Origin: Rhodanobacter sp. 67-28
Lineage (GTDB): Bacteria > Pseudomonadota > Gammaproteobacteria > Xanthomonadales > Rhodanobacteraceae
Direction: 5' to 3'
Assembly (NCBI GenBank): GCA_001898415.1
Contig: MKTU01000029.1
Location: 1 to 64,000, forward strand
Length of the DNA: 64,000 bases
In this document: positions 50,738-61,319 of the stretch, piece after piece
Layout: the number at the start of each line of letters is the position of its first letter
Position numbering within the stretch: the first letter of the stretch is position 1
The notes under the pieces: model-generated
Told to the model about the DNA's origin: nothing
The model's database searches: none
What the model saw: only the letters and a program-made list of their open reading frames with translations
Program-made: the position numbers and the translations under genes

Positions 50738-52867
50738 CTAGGCGCTGATGCGGCGCACTTCAGTGACGTTGGGCAGCGCCAGCAGCTTGCCCAGCAGGGT
50801 GGACAGCTGTTCGAAATCGCGCACGCGCAGGGTGTAGCGCATCTCCACTTCGCCGGTCTGCGGACGCGAGCGGCTGGACGAGGCGATGATGTGGGTGCCG
50901 GCGTTGCTGATGAGGTTGGTGACGTCTTTCTGCAGCTCCTTGCGGTCGTAGCCGCGCAGTTCGATGTCCACCTCGTAAGCCTGGCTGGCGACGTGGCCCC
51001 AGCTCACCTCGATCACCCGGTCCGGGTCGCGCCGCGCGAGCCGCGCCAGGCTGCCGCAATCGGCACGATGCACCGAAACGCCGCGGCCCTTGGTGATGTA
51101 GCCGCGTACCGCGTCGCCCGGCAGCGGCTGGCAGCAGCGCGCCAGCGTGGTAAGCAGGTTGCCGACGCCTTCGATGCTCAGCGCGCCCTGGTCCAGCGTG
51201 GCCGGCCGCGCCGGCGGCGGTGCCGGCGCGGGCGGCGGCGGCTGCGCCGCCTCCTGCAGCACGCGGGCGATCTGGCCGGGCGTGACCTCACCCAGTGCCA
51301 GCGCGATCAGCAGCTCGTCCTGCGTCTGCAGGTGGAATTGGGCGGGCAGCTTGCCGATGTCGGCGGCGGGCAGCGCCAGGCGCTTCAGTTCGCGCTCGAG
51401 CATGGCGCGCCCGACGCCGAGGTTGGCGTCGTGCGCGATGCGGCGGAACCACGCGCGCACCTTGTCCTTCGCCCGCGCGGTGTTGAGGTAGCCATGGTGC
51501 GGCGAGAGCCAGTCGCGGCTGGGTTCGGCGACCTTGGTGGTGAGGATCTCCACGCGGTCGCCGCTCTGCGGCTGGAAGGTCAGCGGCACGATGCGGCCGT
51601 TGACCTTGGCGCCGCGGCAGCGGTGGCCGACCTCGGTGTGCACCAGGTAGGCGAAATCCAGCACGGTGGCGCCACGTGCCAGGTCGAACACCTCGCCCTT
51701 GGGGGTGAGCAGGTAGACGCGGTCTTCCAGCAGCTCGGTCTGCAGCTCGGCGGCGAGGTTGCTGTCGTCGCCGCTGCGCGGCTCCAGCAGCTTGCGCATC
51801 CAGGCGATCTTGGCCTCGAACTCGGCGTCGCTGCCACCGCCCTCCTTGTAGCGCCAGTGCGCGGCCACGCCCAGTTCGTTGGCGCGATGCATCTCGTGGG
51901 TGCGGATCTGCACCTCCAGCGTCTTGCCCTGCGGCCCGACCACCGCGGTGTGCAGCGACTGGTAACCGTTGGGCTTGGGCCGCGCGATGTAGTCGTCGAA
52001 CTCGTTCGGCAGGTGCGGCCACAGCGCGTGCACCACGCCCAGCGCGGCGTAGCAGTCGGTGACGCTGTCGACCAGCACGCGCACCGCGCGGATGTCGTAG
52101 AGGTCGGAAAAATCCAGCGACTTGCGCTGCATCTTTTTCCAGATCGAGTAGATGTGCTTGGGCCGCCCCGCCAGGTCGGCCTGCAGGCCGGAGGCGTCCA
52201 GCGCCTGTTTCAGCTCGTCCAGCGACTGGCGGATGAATGCCTCGCGATCGACGCGGCGCTCGTCGAGCAGCTTGGCGATGCGGCGATAGGTGTCCGGCTG
52301 CAGGTGGCGGAACGCCAGGTCCTCCAGCTCCCATTTCAGTTGCCAGATGCCGAGCCGGTTGGCCAGCGGGGCATGGATGTCGCGGCTCAACCGCGCCAGC
52401 GCGGCGGCCTGCTCCGGCGGCAGCGACGCCGCGGCGCGCATCCGCGCGAGCTGGCGCGCCAGCAGCACGAACACCACGCGCAGGTCGCGCACGATCGCCA
52501 GCAACAGCCGGCGCAGGCCTTCGGTCGCCCCGCCGGGTGCGCGCTGCGCGTGCAAGGTCCACACCTGTTCGGCCGCCTGCTGGCCGGCGACCAGGCGCTG
52601 CACGTCCGCCGGCAGGCCCGGGCCGCGCGCAGCCCACAACGCCGGATCGACGCGCGCCAGCTCGAACCACAACGCCGCCGCCTGGGTCGACGCGTCACAA
52701 CCGAGCATGCCGAGCAGGTCGAGGGTGTCGCCGCACTCGGCCTGGTCGACCGGATGCTCGCCGCAGGCCTCCAGCGCATCGGCCAGATCGGGTGACAGCG
52801 TGTCGGCGCGCTTGCGCCATGCGGCGAGGCTGCCTGAATGAGTGCGCGGGGCCATGATGGCGGCCAT
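50738..52867 (-). CDS. relA: GTP pyrophosphokinase RelA
   Basis: 709 residues from ATG 52867 (ATG 52855 is equally possible; neither has a strong ribosome site). The N-terminal hydrolase-like domain lacks the HD pair, as in RelA. The synthetase has YDIRAVRVLVDS and EFDDYIARPKPNGYQSLHT, with the EFDD (ExDD) of RelA rather than the RxKD of SpoT. TGS (VYLLTPKGEVFDL), CCQPLPGD and a C-terminal ACT domain follow. It makes (p)ppGpp on the ribosome during amino-acid starvation. Confidence 0.95.
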   Translation of the reverse strand: MAAIMAPRTHSGSLAAWRKRADTLSPDLADALEACGEHPVDQAECGDTLDLLGMLGCDASTQAAALWFELARVDPALWAARGPGLPADVQRLVAGQQAAEQVWTLHAQRAPGGATEGLRRLLLAIVRDLRVVFVLLARQLARMRAAASLPPEQAAALARLSRDIHAPLANRLGIWQLKWELEDLAFRHLQPDTYRRIAKLLDERRVDREAFIRQSLDELKQALDASGLQADLAGRPKHIYSIWKKMQRKSLDFSDLYDIRAVRVLVDSVTDCYAALGVVHALWPHLPNEFDDYIARPKPNGYQSLHTAVVGPQGKTLEVQIRTHEMHRANELGVAAHWRYKEGGGSDAEFEAKIAWMRKLLEPRSGDDSNLAAELQTELLEDRVYLLTPKGEVFDLARGATVLDFAYLVHTEVGHRCRGAKVNGRIVPLTFQPQSGDRVEILTTKVAEPSRDWLSPHHGYLNTARAKDKVRAWFRRIAHDANLGVGRAMLERELKRLALPAADIGKLPAQFHLQTQDELLIALALGEVTPGQIARVLQEAAQPPPPAPAPPPARPATLDQGALSIEGVGNLLTTLARCCQPLPGDAVRGYITKGRGVSVHRADCGSLARLARRDPDRVIEVSWGHVASQAYEVDIELRGYDRKELQKDVTNLISNAGTHIIASSSRSRPQTGEVEMRYTLRVRDFEQLSTLLGKLLALPNVTEVRRISA

Positions 52868-52966
52868 TGTAGTGGCATGGTCGCGGCGGGCGGCCTGCGG
52901 CGCTTGGCCTCGGGCCGCTTGGCGGGCAGAATCGGGATTCGCCATTCCGGCTTCGAGGAAATCCCC

Positions 52967-53437
52967 ATGTCCTTCCGCGCACGCTGTCTCCCGCTGTTGC
53001 TGGCCCTCCCGTGCTGCGCCGTGTACGCGCAGCAGACGTCCGGCGACCTGCAGCAACGCATGAGTCCTTCCGAGTTCAAGGCCGCTGGCCTGGACAAACT
53101 CTCGCCGCAGGAACTGCAGAATCTCGACGCCTGGCTGCGCACGCACGCCAAGACCACCACCAAGATGGTCAGTGCCAGCGGCAAGCCGGTGTTCTACGCG
53201 AGCGATGCCAAGCGCGAGAAGATCGAGACCCGCATCAAGGGCCACTTCGACGGCTGGAGCGGCAACAACGAGTACACCCTGGACAACGGACAGGTCTGGC
53301 GGCAGATCGGCTCGGACAATGTGTCGTGCATGACTGCCGACAATCCCTCGACCAAGGTCAAACCCTCGATGATGGGCAACTGGCTGATGTACGTGTCCGG
53401 CTGCAACGGCAGCGTGCACGTGGAACGCGTGCGCTGA
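52967..53437 (+). CDS. Periplasmic protein of unknown function
   Basis: 156 residues. ATG 52967 follows GAGGAAA. Signal peptide to about AVYAQ (residue 22). The mature part has a short helical region (MSPSEFKAAGLDKLSPQELQ) and a beta part with GWSGNNEYTLDNGQVWRQIG and two Cys (SCMTAD, SGCNG) likely bonded. It is divergent from relA and convergent with hrpA. I do not know a function; similar small exported proteins are common in Rhodanobacteraceae. Confidence 0.8.
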   Translation: MSFRARCLPLLLALPCCAVYAQQTSGDLQQRMSPSEFKAAGLDKLSPQELQNLDAWLRTHAKTTTKMVSASGKPVFYASDAKREKIETRIKGHFDGWSGNNEYTLDNGQVWRQIGSDNVSCMTADNPSTKVKPSMMGNWLMYVSGCNGSVHVERVR

Positions 53438-53446
53438 TCCGGCCGC

Positions 53447-56400
53447 TCACGCGAGCGCGGCCAGCGCCTTCGCCAGCCGCTTGGCCGACACCGGCTCGGC
53501 GGTCTTCAGCTCCTGCGCGAACAGCGACACGCGCCATTCCTCGATCAGCCAGCGCAACTCGGCCAGTTCGGCCGGGTCCCCGCCGGCGGCGCGGTGTTGC
53601 AGGTACGCGCGCCAGTACGGCAGCACCTGCAGCATGCGTTGCTGGTCCTTCGCCGGGTCCTGGCGCAAGCGTTCGCCACGCAGGCGCATCGCCTTGAGGT
53701 AGCGTGGATAATGCGCCAGCCGTGAAGGCGGCAGCTCGCGCAGGAAACCGGGCACGAGCAGCGCGTCGAATTGTTCGCGCAGATCGTCGTAGCTGGCGCG
53801 GGCGAAGCCGAGCAGCGGCGGCTCGAGCCAGGGCTTTGCCTCGGCCTGCGCCTCGATGATCGGCTCGGCCAGCTTGAGCCGCTCGACGCCGGCACCGAAC
53901 AGTTCGCGCGAACACTGCGTGCGCAGCGCCTCGAACGCGCCGGCGGTACGCACGTCCAGTGCGTGGCGTTCCAGCAGATCGGTGAAGCCGCCTTCGAGCA
54001 GGTCTTCGCGCAGGCCGTCGACGCCGCCGAGCGGCGCGTATTTCAACGCCAGCGCGTTGCCGATCGGCAATCTCCGGCGCGCCTGCTTCGCCTCGCTGGC
54101 CAGTGCGTTGCGCAGCAGCCGCACCACGCCGGCGGCATGCGCCGCGCGCGATTCGTCGCTGCGCTCGAATACGCGCAGCGCCACCGTCTCGCCCAGGTCG
54201 ACCAGGGCCGGAAACGCGGTGAGGCCGGCGTCCGAACGCACCTGCGCAGGGATCGCCTCGAAATCCCAGCTGGCCACGTCTTCGCGAGTCAGCTCGATAT
54301 CGGTCTTGCGCGAGAACGCCTCACGCGCCTGGCCTTCCCACTGCCCACGCAGCGCAGCCAGGTCGCGGCCACTGGCCAGCGTCTTGCCGCGCTCGTCATG
54401 CAGGCGGTAGCGCATCAGGAAATGCGGCGGCAATTCGATGCTGGCGAACTCGCCGGCGCCGATGTCGACGCCGGTGGCGCGTTTCAGGAAGGCGGCCAGC
54501 GCCTTGACCAGCGACTCGTCGCGGGGCGATTCCGCCTCGGTGAAGGCGCGCGCGAAATCCGGCGCCGGCACGAAGTTGCGGCGCAACGCCCTGGGCAGGC
54601 CGCGGATCAGTTCGGCCACCTTGTCCGCCAGCAGGCCCGGCACCAGCCACTCGCAGCGCGCCGCGGGCAGCGCATTCAACATTGCCAGCGGCAGTTGCAG
54701 GGTCACGCCATCGGCCTCGTCACCCGGTACGAAGCGGTATTCCAGTTTGTATCTCTGCGGCACCTCGATGGCGGCGGGAAACGCCTTCGCATCCAGCGCG
54801 GCACCAGCGCCCATCACGTCATCCAGCGACCAGCGCAGCGCGGCCTGTTCGGCCGGACGGGCCTTGCGATACCACGCGTCGAGCGCACGCGAGCTGGCGA
54901 TCTCTTCGGGCAGCTTGCCCTCGAAGAACGCGACCAGTTCGTCCTCGTGACGGATCAATCCTTCGCGGCGCTGCCTTGCCTCGATGCCCAGCGCCTCTTC
55001 CAGCACGCGCTGGTTCGCGCGCACGAAATCCGCGGCCGCTCCTGCGCGTCCTGCGCCCGCGGCACTTGACCGTCCATGATCGGCGCCGTCGATGTCGCCG
55101 CGCACCAGCGCCTCGCGCAGGAAGATCGCGTGCGCCAGCGCCGGGTCCTGCTGCTGGAAGGTGACCGGCCGCTTCTCCACCAGCACCAGGCCGAACAGGC
55201 TGACCTGTTCGTACGCCACCACGCAGCCGCGCTTCTTCGACCAGTGCGCATCGCGGCAATGGATGCGCAACAGATGCGCCGCCTGCTGCTCGATCCACAA
55301 CGGCTCCACCCGCGCATTCGCCATGCCCCACACGCGGCCGCCCACGTCGAGGATCTGCGCGGAGAAGATCCAGTTGGGTGGTGCCTTCGACAGGACCGAG
55401 CCGGGAAACACCTGGAACTTGCGCTCGCGCGTGCTCTGGTAGATGCCCTTCTCGTCCTTGCGGCCGACCTGGGTGGGCAGGCCGGCCAACAGGCTGCGAT
55501 GGACCGCTTCGAAGAGGCGATCCATCGCAGCTTGCTGATCAATAACTCGTTCTTCGCGTTCGCCTCCTCTCCCCTCCGGGGAGAGGATTGCGACCGCAGG
55601 AAGTCCCCTTTTCGGGAAGGTGAGGGGCGGGTGCTCGCGCGAAGCCTCCCTGCCTTTGCTTTTCTTTCCGAGCTTTGATGCACCAGCCTGTGAAGTCTTC
55701 CGCGACCCCGCTCCCTCACCCCAACCCTCTCCCCGCAGGGGAGAGGGAGCAAGGCGCCAGCCCAGCTCTTCAACGACCAGCAGCAACTGCCGATGCAGCT
55801 CGCGCCATTCGCGCATGCGCATGAAGCTGAGGAAGTGCCGCGAGCACCAGTCGCGCAGCTTCGACTGGGTCAGTTCCTCGTGGGCGTCGTGATAGGCCCG
55901 CCACAGGTTCAGCACGCCGATGAAGTCGGACTTCGGGTCGGCGAACACGGCGTGCGCGGCATCGGCCTGCTGGCGTGCATCGCCGGGCCGCTCGCGCGGG
56001 TCCTGGATGCTGAGGAAGGCGACGATGACCAGCAGCTCGCGCAACGCATGCAGTTTCTCGCCTTCGACCAGCATGCGCGCCAGCTGCACGTCGATCGGCA
56101 GCCGCGCCAGCGTGCGGCCGATCGCGGTGAGCCTGCGCGCCTCGTCGATCGCGGAAATCTCGGTGAGCCGGCGGAAGCCGTCGGCGATCACGCGCGGGTC
56201 GGGCGCTTCCAGGAACGGGAACTCATCGACCTCGCCCAGCTTCAGCGCCAGCATGCGCAGGATCACGTTGGCCAGCGACGAGCGCAGCAGCTCCGGATCG
56301 GTGAACGCGGCGCGGCCGGCGAAATCGGCTTCGTCGTAGAGGCGATAGCAGACGCCAGGTCCGACGCGGCCGCAGCGGCCCTTGCGCTGGTCGGCGGCGG

Positions 56401-57586
56401 CCTGCGAGATCGGTTCGACATGCAGCCGCTCGAGCTGGCTGCGCTGGCTGTAGCGCTTGACCCGCGCGGTGCCGGTGTCGATCACGTAGCGGATGCGCGG
56501 CACCGTGAGCGAGGTCTCGGCGACGTTGGTGGCCAGCACCACGCGGCGCTTCACGCCGGGCTTGAACACGCGGTCCTGGTCGCCGGCGGAAAGCCGCGCG
56601 TACAGCGGCATGATCTCGGTCTCGCGGTATTGCCGGCGCGACAGCAGCTGGTGCGCGTCGCGGATCTCGCGCTCGCCGGGCAGGAACACCAGCACGTCGC
56701 CGCGCGGATCGTCGCGGGTGATTTCGTCGAGCACGGCGGCGATGTGTTCGGCGCTGCCCTGCTGCATGCCCTTGCCTGCGGCTTCCACCGGCCGCCAGCG
56801 CAACTCCACCGGGTACGCCCGTCCTTCCACCTCGACCACCGGCGCGCCGCCGAAGTGTTCGGCGAACCTTGCGGTGTCGATGGTCGCCGAGGTGACGATG
56901 ATCTTCAGCTCCGGCCGCTTCAGCGCCAGACGCTTGAGGTAGCCGAGCAGGAAGTCGATGTTGAGGCTGCGCTCGTGCGCCTCGTCGATGATGATGGTGT
57001 CGTAGGCACTCAGCCACGGATCGCCCTGGGTCTCGGCGAGCAGGATGCCGTCGGTCATGAACTTGATCAGGCTGCGCTCGGACACCTGGTCGTTGAAGCG
57101 CACCTGGAAACCCACGACCTCGCCCAGCGGCGTGCCCAGCTCCTCCGCCACGCGGCGCGCCACCGAGCGCGCGGCCAGCCGACGCGGCTGGGTGCAGCCG
57201 ATCATGCCCGCTTCGCCGCGGCCGGCGGCCAGGCACAGCTTCGGCAGCTGGGTGGTCTTGCCCGAACCGGTCTCGCCGGCGATCACCACCACCTGGTGTT
57301 CGCGGATCAGCTTGACGATGTCCTCGCCGCGCGCGCTGATCGGCAGCGACTCGTCCAGCCGGATTTCGGGCTTGGCCGCGGCACGGTCGCGGCGTCTGGC
57401 CGCGGAGCGCTCGATATCGGCGGCCAGCGCCCCCATCTTCTTTTCGTCGGGTCGGCGCGACAGCGTGCGCCAACGTCCCAGCAGGCGACCGAAGTCGCGA
57501 CTGCACACCGCATCCAGCTGCCGGCGCAAGGTGCGCAAGCCTGGATCGGCAGCGGGATCGGATGCGGGCGCGCAGTGGTCGTTCAT
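53447..57586 (-). CDS. hrpA: ATP-dependent RNA helicase HrpA
   Basis: About 1379 residues from ATG 57586 (ATG 57598 possible). DEAH-box helicase: Walker [16 protein letters not shown] in [22 protein letters not shown] and motif [10 protein letters not shown], followed by HA2/OB-fold and the long C-terminal DUF3418 region found in HrpA. Longer than the E. coli protein (about 1300), mainly because of a roughly 75-residue in-frame insertion near DNA 55540-55765 made of palindromic repeat sequence. HrpA acts on mRNA processing and stalled ribosomes. Confidence 0.93.
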   Translation of the reverse strand: MNDHCAPASDPAADPGLRTLRRQLDAVCSRDFGRLLGRWRTLSRRPDEKKMGALAADIERSAARRRDRAAAKPEIRLDESLPISARGEDIVKLIREHQVVVIAGETGSGKTTQLPKLCLAAGRGEAGMIGCTQPRRLAARSVARRVAEELGTPLGEVVGFQVRFNDQVSERSLIKFMTDGILLAETQGDPWLSAYDTIIIDEAHERSLNIDFLLGYLKRLALKRPELKIIVTSATIDTARFAEHFGGAPVVEVEGRAYPVELRWRPVEAAGKGMQQGSAEHIAAVLDEITRDDPRGDVLVFLPGEREIRDAHQLLSRRQYRETEIMPLYARLSAGDQDRVFKPGVKRRVVLATNVAETSLTVPRIRYVIDTGTARVKRYSQRSQLERLHVEPISQAAADQRKGRCGRVGPGVCYRLYDEADFAGRAAFTDPELLRSSLANVILRMLALKLGEVDEFPFLEAPDPRVIADGFRRLTEISAIDEARRLTAIGRTLARLPIDVQLARMLVEGEKLHALRELLVIVAFLSIQDPRERPGDARQQADAAHAVFADPKSDFIGVLNLWRAYHDAHEELTQSKLRDWCSRHFLSFMRMREWRELHRQLLLVVEELGWRLAPSPLRGEGWGEGAGSRKTSQAGASKLGKKSKGREASREHPPLTFPKRGLPAVAILSPEGRGGEREERVIDQQAAMDRLFEAVHRSLLAGLPTQVGRKDEKGIYQSTRERKFQVFPGSVLSKAPPNWIFSAQILDVGGRVWGMANARVEPLWIEQQAAHLLRIHCRDAHWSKKRGCVVAYEQVSLFGLVLVEKRPVTFQQQDPALAHAIFLREALVRGDIDGADHGRSSAAGAGRAGAAADFVRANQRVLEEALGIEARQRREGLIRHEDELVAFFEGKLPEEIASSRALDAWYRKARPAEQAALRWSLDDVMGAGAALDAKAFPAAIEVPQRYKLEYRFVPGDEADGVTLQLPLAMLNALPAARCEWLVPGLLADKVAELIRGLPRALRRNFVPAPDFARAFTEAESPRDESLVKALAAFLKRATGVDIGAGEFASIELPPHFLMRYRLHDERGKTLASGRDLAALRGQWEGQAREAFSRKTDIELTREDVASWDFEAIPAQVRSDAGLTAFPALVDLGETVALRVFERSDESRAAHAAGVVRLLRNALASEAKQARRRLPIGNALALKYAPLGGVDGLREDLLEGGFTDLLERHALDVRTAGAFEALRTQCSRELFGAGVERLKLAEPIIEAQAEAKPWLEPPLLGFARASYDDLREQFDALLVPGFLRELPPSRLAHYPRYLKAMRLRGERLRQDPAKDQQRMLQVLPYWRAYLQHRAAGGDPAELAELRWLIEEWRVSLFAQELKTAEPVSAKRLAKALAALA
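55566..55747. repeat. Palindromic repeat inserted in frame in hrpA
   Basis: Two hairpins of the same type bound this stretch: CCTCTCCCC-TCC-GGGGAGAGG (55566-55586) and CCCTCTCCCC-GCA-GGGGAGAGGG (55725-55747), with CCCTTTTCGGGAAGG between them. Such CTCTCCCC/GGGGAGAG elements are usually intergenic. Here they are translated ([24 protein letters not shown]) within the HrpA protein. Confidence 0.75.
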
Positions 57587-57725
57587 CGAACTGCGCATGA
57601 TAGCCGGTGGCACGCCTCGACCCGATAGTCGGCGACTATCGCCAACATCCGAAGGATTCATTTCCCGCGCGAGCGCCGAGCCACTACTGTTGATTCATTG
57701 CATCCACCCCCCAAAGGAGCACGCC

Positions 57726-58193
57726 ATGGCCATTTCCATCGGTATCGCCAAGAAGGATCGCGAAGCGGTCGCCAAGCACCTGTCCAAGCTGCTGGCCGAC
57801 ACCTACTCGCTGTACCTGAAGACGCACAGCTTCCACTGGAACGTCACCGGCCCGCAGTTCAACAGCCTGCACCTGATGTTCGAGACTCAGTACAACGCGC
57901 TGTGGCTGGCCGCCGACGAGGTCGCCGAGCGCATCCGCACACTGGACGTGTTCGCGCCCGGTTCCTATAGCCAGTTCGCCAAGCTCAGCTCGATCAAGGA
58001 CGAGCCCGGCGTGCCGGACTGGCAGGAAATGGTCGGCCAGCTGGTCGAAGGCCACGAGATCGTCGCCGCCACCGCCCGCGACGCCCTCAAGGCCGCCAAC
58101 GCCGCCGGCGACGACGGCACCGCCGACATGGTCACCGGGCGCCTGAAGGAACACGAGAAGACCGCCTGGATGCTGCGCTCGCTGCTGCGGTAG
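57726..58193 (+). CDS. dps: Dps-family ferritin-like DNA-protection protein
   Basis: 155 residues. ATG 57726 follows AAAGGAG. Four-helix Dps/ferritin fold with the ferroxidase ligands in the usual places: His37 (HSFHWNVTG), His49 and Glu53 (LHLMFETQY), and Asp64/Glu68 (ADEVAERI). Dps forms 12-mers that oxidise and store iron and protect DNA under starvation and oxidative stress. It is a single gene, closed by the terminator at 58212-58239. Confidence 0.93.
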   Translation: MAISIGIAKKDREAVAKHLSKLLADTYSLYLKTHSFHWNVTGPQFNSLHLMFETQYNALWLAADEVAERIRTLDVFAPGSYSQFAKLSSIKDEPGVPDWQEMVGQLVEGHEIVAATARDALKAANAAGDDGTADMVTGRLKEHEKTAWMLRSLLR

Positions 58194-58211
58194 TCTCCGT
58201 AGCCTGGAAGG

Positions 58212-58239
58212 AAAAGCCCGTCGACGACGGGCCTTTTCT
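58212..58239 (+). terminator. Rho-independent terminator after dps
   Basis: Stem GCCCGTC-GAC-GACGGGC (58216-58232) preceded by AAAA and followed by CTTTTCTT. It lies 20 bases after the dps stop. The flanking A run could let it serve the convergent M16 protease transcript as well. Confidence 0.85.
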
Positions 58240-58259
58240 TCGGCGACGTGTTGCCTGCC

Positions 58260-60926
58260 TCAGCCCTTCGGCGCCGGACCCTTCACCGCGGTGACGAAGT
58301 CATCCGGCCGGATATGTTTGGCATACGCCTGCTGCACGTCCTGGGCGGAGAGCTTGAGGTAGTGTTCGCCGGCGATCGTCATGGCGTCCAGCGGTTTGCC
58401 TTCCAGCGACAGCGTGAGCAACTGGTTGCCGATCGCGCCGAAGCTCGATTCGCCCAGCGGGATCTGCCGCAGCAGGATGCCCTTGGCGCGCTTGAGCTCG
58501 GTGTCACTCACCGGCGTGCGCTGCATCTGCTTGAGATCCTGCCGCACGATCGCGCTGGCCGCGGCGACCTTGTCCGGGTCGGCGCCGAAGGACACGGTGT
58601 AGGTGCCGCGATGCGCGTCGAGATCGAAGCGGGTGGACACGTTGTAGACCAGCCCGCGCGTATCACGCAGATCGTGATACAGCCGCGAAGCGTAGAAACC
58701 GCCGCCGAGCACCTCGTTGCCGAGGTTCAACGCGTAGCGCGCCGGATCGTTGCGGGTGACGTCGATGGTCTGCGCCAGTTGCACGCTGTCCTGGCTGGCG
58801 CTGGCATCAGGCACGTGGAGCTGACCCGGCTGGTTCGCCGGCACCGCGGCGTAGTCGACAGTCGGCTTGGCACCCGTCGCCTTCCAGCCGCCGAACGCCT
58901 GCGCCACCACCTGCGTGACCTGCGCCGGATCGACCTTGCCGACGATCACGAGCGTGGTCATGTCCGGACGGAAGGTCTGCGCGTAATACTGCTTCACCTG
59001 CTCCAGGCTCAGGCCCATCACGTTCTGCGGGGTGGCGTGACGCAGTTGCGGATCGTTGGCGGGCAGCAGCGCCTTGTCCAGGCCCAGTGCGGTGAGGAAG
59101 GCCGGCGACTGCAGCTGCCCGGCCACCACGCCGGCGGTCTGCTTCTGCACCACCGCGAACGCGCGTGCCGGCAGCGCCGGATGCAGCTCGTTGTCAGCCA
59201 GCAGCTTGATGCCTTCGGCGAAGTGCGCCGAGGGCACCGCCAGCGAGAAGCTGGAGCCGGCGCTGACGCGCGCGCTGATCTGGTCCAGCGCCTGCTGAAA
59301 CTGCAGCCGGTTCATGTCGACGGTACCGAACGGGAACAAGCCTTCGAGTACCGACGCGACACCCTCCTCACCCTTGCCCGCCTGCAGATCCTGGTTGGTC
59401 TTGATCTTGCCGAATACGGCCACCGTGTCGCTGATGGTTTCGGGCTGCACGATCACGCGCAGGCCGTTGGGCAAGATGGTCGACACCGGCGCTAGGCTGG
59501 AGTGCGGCACCTCGAGTTTGGCGAATGCCTGCGCCGCCCAGTCCGGCAGGGTCACCGGCTTGTCCGGGCTGGAGGCGAAGCTCTCGGCGCCGCTGAAGCC
59601 CTTGCCGGCCACCGGCTTGCCCGAACTTTGCGGGGTCAGGATCGCGGTGACCGCGCGGGCCGGGTCAAACGTCTGCTTTGCCAGCGCGTTCACCGCGGCC
59701 GGCGTCACCGCCTCTATCGCCTGCTTCATCGCATCAGGGGATTCCAGCCCCTGCATCGACAGCGCACTGGACCAGGCATTGGCCACCCCGTCGACCGAGT
59801 TCTTCTTGAACTCCAGCGCCGCGATCGCGTTGCGCTTGGCCGCCTCCACCAGCGCCGGGTCGACGCCCTTGGCGGCGGCATCGGCCAGGATGCCCTGCAT
59901 GCGCTTGAGGATCGGCTGCGGATCGCCGCCCTTCGGGAAGGCCGCGACCGCATAGTCGATGCCGGCGTGCGGGAATGCATTGCCAGCGAACCCGCCGTAC
60001 AGCGCCGTACCGTCGAAGCGCATGCCGGCCAGCGCCGCGCGCTGCGAACCCAGCGCCTCGCTCAGCACCAGCGAAGTGGCGTAATCAGCCGAACGCGAGC
60101 CGGCCGCTCGATAGGCGATCGCCACCAGGCCGTAGGGGCTGTCGGTGGGCAGCGCAATGGTCTTCGCCGCCACCGGCTGGAAATCGAACGCAGGCCGCGC
60201 CGGCAGCGTCTTGTGTGCGATGTCGCCAAACTCGCGCTTCACCTTGGCCAGCGTGGCGACCGGGTCGACATCACCGGCGATCACCAGGATCGCGTTGTTG
60301 GGCACATACCAGCTGTCGTGGAATTGCTTGAGCATCGCCGCGGTGGTCTGGTCGAACGATTCGCGCGTGCCCAGCGCGGTGTGCGCATACGGCGTGCCGG
60401 CAAACAGCTGCGCCATCAGCTGGGTCTGGAACTTGTAGGTGGGGCTGGACATGTCGCGCGACACCTCCTGCTCGATCGCGCCCCGCTCCTTCGCCCACGC
60501 CGCCTGATCCATGTCCACGCCGCGCATGCGCAGCGATTGCACGTGCAGCGCCACATCCAGGTCCTGCGCCGGCGCCACGAAGTAATACTGGGTCACGCCC
60601 TGGGTAGTGTCGGCGTTGAACGCGCCGCCCATGTTCGCCGCGATCGCCGCCAGCTGGTCCTTGCTCAGTCCCGGGCTGCCGCGGAACATCATGTGCTCCA
60701 CCGCATGCGCCGTGCCCGGAAAGCCCCTCGGCACTTCGTTCGACCCGGCCAGATAATTCATCTCGGTGGCCACCACCGGCGCCAGCGTGTCACGCACGAT
60801 CACCACACGCATGCCGTTGTCGAGCGTGGCACGGGTGACGTTGGCGTCGCTGGTGGTGGCCATGGAGGCGGTGGCGGCCAGGGCCAGGCTGATCGCCGCA
60901 GCCAATTGCAGTGCTCGCTTCTTCAT
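58260..60926 (-). CDS. Periplasmic M16-family metallopeptidase (pitrilysin type)
   Basis: 888 residues with a signal peptide (to about residue 23). The inverted zinc motif HAVEH (His74, Glu77, His78) and the distal Glu in ERGAIEQEVS are present in the first half; the second half is the inactive M16 repeat with an intact R/Y pair for substrate. A full-length fused M16 of this kind degrades peptides in the periplasm. It is convergent with dps and, further on, next to small membrane genes on the same strand. Confidence 0.92.
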   Translation of the reverse strand: MKKRALQLAAAISLALAATASMATTSDANVTRATLDNGMRVVIVRDTLAPVVATEMNYLAGSNEVPRGFPGTAHAVEHMMFRGSPGLSKDQLAAIAANMGGAFNADTTQGVTQYYFVAPAQDLDVALHVQSLRMRGVDMDQAAWAKERGAIEQEVSRDMSSPTYKFQTQLMAQLFAGTPYAHTALGTRESFDQTTAAMLKQFHDSWYVPNNAILVIAGDVDPVATLAKVKREFGDIAHKTLPARPAFDFQPVAAKTIALPTDSPYGLVAIAYRAAGSRSADYATSLVLSEALGSQRAALAGMRFDGTALYGGFAGNAFPHAGIDYAVAAFPKGGDPQPILKRMQGILADAAAKGVDPALVEAAKRNAIAALEFKKNSVDGVANAWSSALSMQGLESPDAMKQAIEAVTPAAVNALAKQTFDPARAVTAILTPQSSGKPVAGKGFSGAESFASSPDKPVTLPDWAAQAFAKLEVPHSSLAPVSTILPNGLRVIVQPETISDTVAVFGKIKTNQDLQAGKGEEGVASVLEGLFPFGTVDMNRLQFQQALDQISARVSAGSSFSLAVPSAHFAEGIKLLADNELHPALPARAFAVVQKQTAGVVAGQLQSPAFLTALGLDKALLPANDPQLRHATPQNVMGLSLEQVKQYYAQTFRPDMTTLVIVGKVDPAQVTQVVAQAFGGWKATGAKPTVDYAAVPANQPGQLHVPDASASQDSVQLAQTIDVTRNDPARYALNLGNEVLGGGFYASRLYHDLRDTRGLVYNVSTRFDLDAHRGTYTVSFGADPDKVAAASAIVRQDLKQMQRTPVSDTELKRAKGILLRQIPLGESSFGAIGNQLLTLSLEGKPLDAMTIAGEHYLKLSAQDVQQAYAKHIRPDDFVTAVKGPAPKG

Positions 60927-61002
60927 CGTTCGATCCTTGTGTGGTTTGAGAAAGCGGACGCGAAACCCCGCGCCCCGAGGTTGGCAATAAAGTGTGCGCA
61001 GG

Positions 61003-61311
61003 TCAGTCGATGCGCGTGACCCGACGTCGATGCACCGGCATGCCGGGCCGCATCGCTGCCCAGACGAGGCCGAAACTGATACCGGTTACTACGCTGTGCC
61101 ATGGCACCAGAGCGGGCCACAGCAGGGGCAGGCCCTGGCTGACGAGTACGCCGAGCAAGGCGAACCACACGATATGCACCAGTCTTTCGACCGCGGTGCC
61201 GCCGTATCGGCGCGCCAGCCAGCGCAAGCCGGCGACTGGCATGGCCGCCAACAGCGCGGCCAGCACGCACAACGCCGTGCCACCCATGGTGCCCAGGACA
61301 TGACTCGTCAT
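61003..61311 (-). CDS. Small membrane protein of unknown function
   Basis: 102 residues, three likely membrane helices (LCVLAALLAAMPVAGLRWL, VHIVWFALLGVLVSQGLPLLW, VVTGISFGLVWAAMR). It starts eight bases after the stop of the large membrane protein at 61320, so it is the last gene of the same operon. No family recognised. Confidence 0.7.
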   Translation of the reverse strand: MTSHVLGTMGGTALCVLAALLAAMPVAGLRWLARRYGGTAVERLVHIVWFALLGVLVSQGLPLLWPALVPWHSVVTGISFGLVWAAMRPGMPVHRRRVTRID

Positions 61312-61319
61312 TTATCCGT

